Assembly: GCA_031267485.1 (NCBI GenBank) | Contig: JAIRYY010000035.1 | Location: forward strand, 1-11,381 | Direction of reading: 5' to 3' | Source: Tannerella sp. | GTDB taxonomy: Bacteria > Bacteroidota > Bacteroidia > Bacteroidales > Tannerellaceae | DNA: 11,381 nt | Shown here: positions 7,291 to 11,381 of the stretch, one piece after another | Numbering within the stretch: position 1 is the first letter of the stretch | Layout: each line of letters begins with the position of its first letter | Position numbers and translations under genes: made by a program | The notes under the pieces: generated by a model | What the model was told of the DNA's origin: nothing | What the model saw: only the letters and a program-made list of their open reading frames with translations | Database searches by the model: none

Positions 7291-7317
7291 ATAGATAAAA
7301 AATATGACATGTCAAAA
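7286..7317 (-). promoter_or_regulatory. Possible internal promoter before the START-like gene
   Basis: On the minus strand TTTTG (7317-7313) is followed after exactly 19 bases by TATCTTGC (7293-7286), an imperfect match to TAnnTTTG. The -33 element overlaps the stop codon of the DUF5686 gene. If used, transcription would start within the tandem duplication. It is a weak match and may be chance. Confidence 0.28.
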
Positions 7318-9870
7318 CGAAAATTTCATTTTCATCCTCAAACCGCTGTCCGGCGCTCCTTCATGATTGCGGTAGGATAGCCGCCAGATGTAGTCCAGGC
7401 GTATCAGTTTGAAGATATTTTCGACCCCGGCGCCAATTTCCATATAGGGGCGGTCGCCCATCGTATGCGTATCGGCCGGGAACCGGTACAGCCCGTCTCC
7501 GTTAATCGCGGGATTGTTCCTGTCGCTCAAATCGCCGTACCAGCCGCGGAACGACAGCACTTCGCGAAGCTGCAGCTCCTTTATCAGGGGCAAACGGTTG
7601 AAAAGCCACCCGTTCATGAAATAGGTCATCTCCCACGACACGAAACGGTCGTTGATAAATTCCATCGGGTTCATCAGCGGGAACGTCTCCGCCTCGATGC
7701 TGTACGACAGGTTGGCGTTCGGGATGTGAAGCAGCGGATACGGCACGCGGTTCCACACTTTGCCCGCCTGCCCGTAGACGTCGACATATCCGAACGGCGA
7801 CAGCCAGAGACGTTTCCGCACGCCCAGCTCCGTCCGGTTGTAATTGTGGCCGGTACCGAGGATGCCCTTGCGCGCCATGGTGTGACGGAGCGTGATGATT
7901 GGCGCGTCGAGCGTAATGGGATAGCGGTAGTTGCGCGACTGGTAGAACTTCTCGTTCGGCGCCCAGCGCAGGAAAAACTCCAGCTGAGCCGAAGTGTAAT
8001 GGCCGGCCGGTGTCACCGTTCCGTCCGGCTGAATCAGGCTGAACGGGACGTCGGGCGTAGCCCATTCGGTAAGGTGGCGCAGCAGGACGCTGTAGCCCAG
8101 TCCGTGGTAGTTTTCCCGATAATAACTCAGCTCCATATTCCGCATGTAGGTAATCAGGTTGTTTTCGCGACGCTTGAGCATCATAAACAGGTTGTCGGCA
8201 TTGGTATACAGATAGTGCTGGCCTATCTGGTTTACGTCATACCGGTATTCCGCGCGGATATAGTGGAACGGATATTCCTTGCGGAACGTCCGTTTCCTGT
8301 TAAACGAATATTCGAGGATGGCGTCGCCCTTGAATTTCCCGTCCCCCGTGCCGTACGCCAGATAGCCGTCCGCGAAAAGCCGGCGGCTGAAATTCACCGT
8401 CGTCGTGCCTCCCAGGCGAAACCTCGCCCCCTCCAGCGCGTTTCCGCTTATGAACGTGTTCGCCGGCCCAAATTCAAACAGGCTGTTCGTCTCGGAGGTC
8501 TGCACATAGCCGTTGATTATTATGTTGAGGACTTTTTCCGACCAGTAGAACGCCGGCACTTCCCGCAGCTGCGCCATCATCTTTTCCACGGACGTCTTCT
8601 GTATTTCCTCCGCGCCCCTGCGCGCCTCGTTCCAGAACTCTTCCGTCTGACGGCGTGCGCCCTCCGATTCCATAACCGGCGCTTTTTCCTCAAACACGGA
8701 AAGGTCGCGCGGCGGCGCAAACGAATGGTTGCGGTGCAGGGCGACGCGGCGCGCGTACGAGCCTTTCATTTTCCGGCTGAGTTTAAATATCAGCGCGATG
8801 TCGTTCTTCGTCAGAATCCTCGTGCCGCCGTCCGTACGGACGTAGTCCTGCTCGATGGACATCTCGCCGATGAAGTTGAGGTTGATGTCGCGCGGAATAT
8901 TCAGATTCACCTTCTTCACAAACCAGGTGGAGTCGAGCGTCACGTACAGGTGGCCGACAAAACCGAACGATTCCGTGTTGAAGGGCGCAAATCCGAGGTC
9001 CATGCACGGCTCGCCGTCAAGCAGGACGGTATCCAGCAGGTAATATTTGTAGTAGCCGGGGCCGATGGACGAGAGCGGGCTGACGAAGCGGTTCAGGAAG
9101 AGGGGGATGTTGTCCTGAAAGATGTCAATATCCTGAAAAGCCTCGTCGACGAACTGCTTCACGCCTTCTTCCGAGATGATTTCGATGATGCCGGCGCGCT
9201 TTGTGCCGCCCACCACTTTCCGTTCCGCACGCGGCGATTTGCGGTAATAGTAATCTTCGATTATCTCCTCGTTGTAGAGCGGAAGAATCGTCCGCCCGCG
9301 CACGGAGGTCGAATCCACATAGTCGAATATGAAGTCCACGTGCCGGTATATCCCGTTCCGGCGGGCTTTCTCGACGTCGAACTCGTCGAATGCAAACGTT
9401 CGCTGCTCATAGGTGTCATAGCTGAAATAGTCGCGGTTATGGGGGTCGTTCAGGTTTCGCCGCGCAATCACGTTCCGGGCAAAAGTCACCGCCGGATTGT
9501 CCCGCCGGGAATACCGTTCCTTTCCGGGGCGCACGGTGACTTCGTTCAGTTCGTACAGGCCCGGTTTCAGCAGGATCTCCACGCGGTTATATCCGTGTTT
9601 CAGCGTCGTAAAATCCGTTTCATACCCGACGTATGAGACCGCCAGCACCGTACTGTCGGACGCCGCCCTCATCGAAAAGTATCCGTTTTCGTCGGTCGCC
9701 GTACCCCTGGCTGTACCGCGCAGGGATACGGTCACGTATGGCAACGCCTCTTTCGTCTCGAAATCTCTGACGTATCCTTCCACCTGTATCGTTTGCTGGG
9801 CATAAATCCCCTCCTGCATCAAAAGTGCAAAAAGAAGAAACAGCGTGCCGCAAATCATTCTTTGCCTCAT
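7312..9870 (-). CDS. DUF5686 outer-membrane protein with carboxypeptidase-regulatory-like domain
   Basis: This 852-residue protein starts with a Sec signal peptide (residues 1-25, hydrophobic FLLFALL, likely cleavage after GIYA). Residues about 28-115 form a CarboxypepD_reg-like beta-sandwich, seen as VEGYVRDFETKEALPYVTV, then TDENGYFSM and VSYVGYE. This domain is common at the N-termini of SusC/TonB-type and other Bacteroidota envelope proteins. The rest matches the DUF5686 family as I know it: a periplasmic region, then many alternating-hydrophobic aromatic strands ending in LRMKMKFSF with a terminal Phe. That is the usual end of an outer-membrane beta barrel. No TonB box or plug domain is seen, so it is not a standard TonB receptor. 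Molecular function is unknown. It is the first gene of the minus-strand cluster and has a plausible promoter 34-65 bases upstream. Its TGA stop lies about 58 bases before the next gene's chosen ATG. Confidence 0.9.
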   Translation of the reverse strand: MRQRMICGTLFLLFALLMQEGIYAQQTIQVEGYVRDFETKEALPYVTVSLRGTARGTATDENGYFSMRAASDSTVLAVSYVGYETDFTTLKHGYNRVEILLKPGLYELNEVTVRPGKERYSRRDNPAVTFARNVIARRNLNDPHNRDYFSYDTYEQRTFAFDEFDVEKARRNGIYRHVDFIFDYVDSTSVRGRTILPLYNEEIIEDYYYRKSPRAERKVVGGTKRAGIIEIISEEGVKQFVDEAFQDIDIFQDNIPLFLNRFVSPLSSIGPGYYKYYLLDTVLLDGEPCMDLGFAPFNTESFGFVGHLYVTLDSTWFVKKVNLNIPRDINLNFIGEMSIEQDYVRTDGGTRILTKNDIALIFKLSRKMKGSYARRVALHRNHSFAPPRDLSVFEEKAPVMESEGARRQTEEFWNEARRGAEEIQKTSVEKMMAQLREVPAFYWSEKVLNIIINGYVQTSETNSLFEFGPANTFISGNALEGARFRLGGTTTVNFSRRLFADGYLAYGTGDGKFKGDAILEYSFNRKRTFRKEYPFHYIRAEYRYDVNQIGQHYLYTNADNLFMMLKRRENNLITYMRNMELSYYRENYHGLGYSVLLRHLTEWATPDVPFSLIQPDGTVTPAGHYTSAQLEFFLRWAPNEKFYQSRNYRYPITLDAPIITLRHTMARKGILGTGHNYNRTELGVRKRLWLSPFGYVDVYGQAGKVWNRVPYPLLHIPNANLSYSIEAETFPLMNPMEFINDRFVSWEMTYFMNGWLFNRLPLIKELQLREVLSFRGWYGDLSDRNNPAINGDGLYRFPADTHTMGDRPYMEIGAGVENIFKLIRLDYIWRLSYRNHEGAPDSGLRMKMKFSF

Positions 9871-9903
9871 TTCCTGATATGTTTATGTTGAGAATAAACG
9901 CGG

Positions 9904-9935
9904 CAAAGGTCGGTTTTATTTTTCATTTGACAAAA
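9904..9935 (-). promoter_or_regulatory. Likely main promoter of the minus-strand operon
   Basis: On the minus strand TTTTG (9935-9931) is followed after 19 bases by GACCTTTG (9911-9904), one mismatch from TAnnTTTG. Spacing and position, 34 bases before the ATG at 9870, fit a Bacteroidota promoter. It is interleaved with the divergent promoter of the plus-strand nucleotidyltransferase. Confidence 0.5.
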
Positions 9936-9942
9936 AAGAATG

Positions 9943-9950
9943 TATATTTG
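9943..9950 (+). promoter_or_regulatory. -7 box of the nucleotidyltransferase promoter
   Basis: TATATTTG matches TAnnTTTG fully and is followed by GCG, as is common in this phylum. No good -33 TTTG is found at the usual distance; a TTTG at 9926-9929 is about six bases too close. Initiation near 9957 would give a leader of about 48 bases containing a weak 6-bp hairpin (TATTGT 9959-9964 / ACAATA 9974-9979) and no Shine-Dalgarno sequence. Confidence 0.55.
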
Positions 9951-10004
9951 CGCGGCTATATTGTGGAATAAGAACAATAAAAACATTTTAAATACCAATT
10001 TGAC

Positions 10005-10907
10005 ATGAAACCAATTTTATTTGTACTCGCGGCCGGCATGGGCAGCCGCTACGGAGGATTGAAACAGTTAGACGGAGTAGGGCCGAACGGCGAAACCATC
10101 ATGGATTATTCCATTTTCGACGCGATTCGCAGCGGATTCGGCCGGGTCGTCTTCGTCATACGGAAGGATTTTGAACAGGATTTCCGGGAAAAGATTATCG
10201 GCAAATATGAAAATCATATCCCCGTCGAAACCGTTTTCCAGTCGCCGGACAAACTGCCGGAGGGCTTCTCGTGCCCCGAAGGGCGCACGAAACCCTGGGG
10301 GACGAATCATGCCGTGCTTATGGGCAAGGGGGTGATAAACGGGCCTTTCGCCGTCATCAATGCGGACGATTTCTACGGACGCGACAGCTTCGGCGTGATT
10401 GGCCGGGAACTTTCCGGCGCCCGGGGTAAGGCGAACGACTACTGCATGGTCGGTTTCCGCGTCGGCAACACGCTCAGCGAAAGCGGCTCCGTGGCGCGCG
10501 GCGTATGCGGCACGGATGACGGCGGATACCTCGCCTCCGTCGTCGAACGCACCGCTATCGAACGCATCGACGGGAAGATTCAGTTCGTCGACGGGGACGG
10601 CCGGATAGTGATTCTGGACGAGAACACGCCCGTGTCGATGAACATGTGGGGCTTCACCCCGGACTATTTCGATTATTCGGAAGAGTATTTCAAGGATTTT
10701 TTACGCAAAAACGCGGATAACCTCAAAAGCGAATATTTCATCCCGCTAATGGTGAACGAGCTCGTAACGAAAAACATCGCGCGCGTAAAAGTGCTCGACA
10801 CCACATCGAAGTGGTTCGGCGTGACGTACGCCGCCGACCGCCAGGGCGTCGTGGACAAAATCCGGGCGCTGATTGACGCCGGGGAATATCCCGAAAAACT
10901 GTTTTAG
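10005..10907 (+). CDS. Nucleotidyltransferase family protein (sugar-nucleotide type)
   Basis: This 300-residue cytoplasmic protein has the N-terminal nucleotide-binding signature LAAGMGSRYGGLKQ (8-21) of the NTP-transferase superfamily, to which glucose-1-phosphate uridylyl- and thymidylyltransferases belong. KPWGTNHAV (96-104) resembles the base-recognition segment, and NADDFYG (119-125) provides the metal-binding Asp pair. The C-terminal part (SEYFIPLMVNEL, then a TTSKWFGVTY segment) resembles the end of UTP-glucose-type enzymes. By family it should join an NTP and a sugar or polyol phosphate, but I cannot tell the substrate. The ATG at 10005 starts directly with the first strand (MKPILFVLAAG), so the start is firm. 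It is transcribed away from the outer-membrane operon, and an activase gene begins 13 bases after its stop. Confidence 0.9.
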   Translation: MKPILFVLAAGMGSRYGGLKQLDGVGPNGETIMDYSIFDAIRSGFGRVVFVIRKDFEQDFREKIIGKYENHIPVETVFQSPDKLPEGFSCPEGRTKPWGTNHAVLMGKGVINGPFAVINADDFYGRDSFGVIGRELSGARGKANDYCMVGFRVGNTLSESGSVARGVCGTDDGGYLASVVERTAIERIDGKIQFVDGDGRIVILDENTPVSMNMWGFTPDYFDYSEEYFKDFLRKNADNLKSEYFIPLMVNELVTKNIARVKVLDTTSKWFGVTYAADRQGVVDKIRALIDAGEYPEKLF

Positions 10908-10920
10908 ATACTTCCCGGAC

Positions 10921-11381
10921 ATGCCGCCCCTGTACTTCGACATCAAACGCTACTCGATAAACGACGGCCCGGGCATCCGGATAACGGTGTTTTTCAAGGG
11001 TTGTCCGCTGTCGTGCGCGTGGTGCCATAACCCGGAGGGAATCCGGGCGGGGAGGCAGAGGATGTATGCGAAAAAAAGGTGCATCGGCTGCTGCGAGTGC
11101 GTCAGGAGCTGTCCGGCGAAAGCGCTGACGCTTGCGGACGGCGACAGCGGCGGCATCGCTTGCGACAGTGGGCGGTGCACGGCCTGCGGCAAATGTGCCG
11201 ACGTATGCCCGTCGAGCGCGACGGAGATGTCGGGGACGGAACATACGGAGGATTATCTGATCGGCGAGATAGAAAAGGAGACGGTCGTGATGGACCGTTC
11301 CGGCGGTGGCGTCACCTTTTGCGGCGGCGAACCGCTGGCATACTCCGCCGCCCTGCTGAATTTGCTCCGCCGGTGCCGCAA
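10921..11381 (+). CDS. Glycyl-radical-enzyme activating protein (radical SAM), 3'-truncated by window edge
   Basis: The frame is open from ATG 10921 to the window end (153 codons). The N-terminus MPPLYFDIKRYSINDGPGIR is typical of PflA-like activases. The radical SAM cluster is CxxxCxxC at C28, C32 and C35 (GCPLSCAWCHNPEG). Two ferredoxin-type [4Fe-4S] motifs follow: C54/C57/C60/C64-P and C86/C89/C92/C96-P. They mark the activases with an inserted two-cluster domain, as in those for benzylsuccinate synthase, 4-hydroxyphenylacetate decarboxylase and choline or glycerol lyases. The S-adenosylmethionine-binding GGE motif is in FCGGEPL (133-139). Such enzymes place the radical on a glycine of a partner lyase under anoxic conditions. 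The partner is not in the window and may lie to the right. The start is 13 bases after the nucleotidyltransferase stop, suggesting cotranscription. Confidence 0.93.
   Translation, partial: MPPLYFDIKRYSINDGPGIRITVFFKGCPLSCAWCHNPEGIRAGRQRMYAKKRCIGCCECVRSCPAKALTLADGDSGGIACDSGRCTACGKCADVCPSSATEMSGTEHTEDYLIGEIEKETVVMDRSGGGVTFCGGEPLAYSAALLNLLRRCR

Noticed and set aside
6875..7315. Longer START-like protein starting at TTG 7315
   Set aside because: The extra N-terminal residues include the translated duplication, and family-like sequence begins only at MKKEKFHIEY. The TTG would overlap the upstream stop.
7465..9636. Open frame of 723 codons on the plus strand
   Set aside because: It is antisense to the DUF5686 gene, with the same shadow composition (R, H, V, Q rich) and no recognisable start context or domain.

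Overview
The window looks like a chromosomal piece of a Bacteroidales-type (Bacteroidota) genome. The evidence is the gene content: a DUF5686 outer-membrane protein with a carboxypeptidase-regulatory-like domain, a START-like small protein, a long LptF/LptG permease beside a fused RibBA, and a Thermus/Bacillus-type aspartate aminotransferase. The -7 promoter boxes of the TAnnTTTG type and the lack of clear Shine-Dalgarno sequences agree with this. I cannot name the genus or species.

Layout. Positions 1-733 hold the distal part of an IS4-type DDE transposase gene, running in from the left edge and broken by one in-frame TGA. Positions 734-1196 are a gene-free stretch with two hairpin-forming sequences, one of them an imperfect 61-bp palindrome of a type that may be a dispersed repeat, then T-rich tracts and a likely promoter. 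Positions 1197-1712 encode an unrecognised 171-residue coiled-coil protein built on four 18-residue repeats. From 9870 down to 1714 on the minus strand lies a compact six-gene cluster: DUF5686 outer-membrane protein, START-like protein, LptF/LptG permease, RibBA, PLP aminotransferase and a secreted DNA/RNA non-specific (DRGH) endonuclease. Its gaps are 58 or fewer bases (4, 18, 12, 9 and about 58), so it is probably one operon with a main promoter near 9904-9935. The coiled-coil gene and the endonuclease gene converge with a single base between their stop codons.

From 10005 on the plus strand, divergent from the operon, come a sugar-type nucleotidyltransferase and, 13 bases later, the first 153 codons of a glycyl-radical-enzyme activase (radical SAM with two extra ferredoxin clusters), which runs off the right edge.

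How the genes work together. The minus-strand cluster combines envelope functions (DUF5686 barrel, LptF/G transport of lipopolysaccharide, exported nuclease) with central metabolism (riboflavin precursors, aspartate or prephenate transamination). This looks like a housekeeping operon rather than a defence or mobile system. The accessory-looking part is only the left 1.7 kb (decayed IS, palindrome, orphan coiled-coil gene). I found no CRISPR array, rRNA, tRNA or convincing new multi-gene system.
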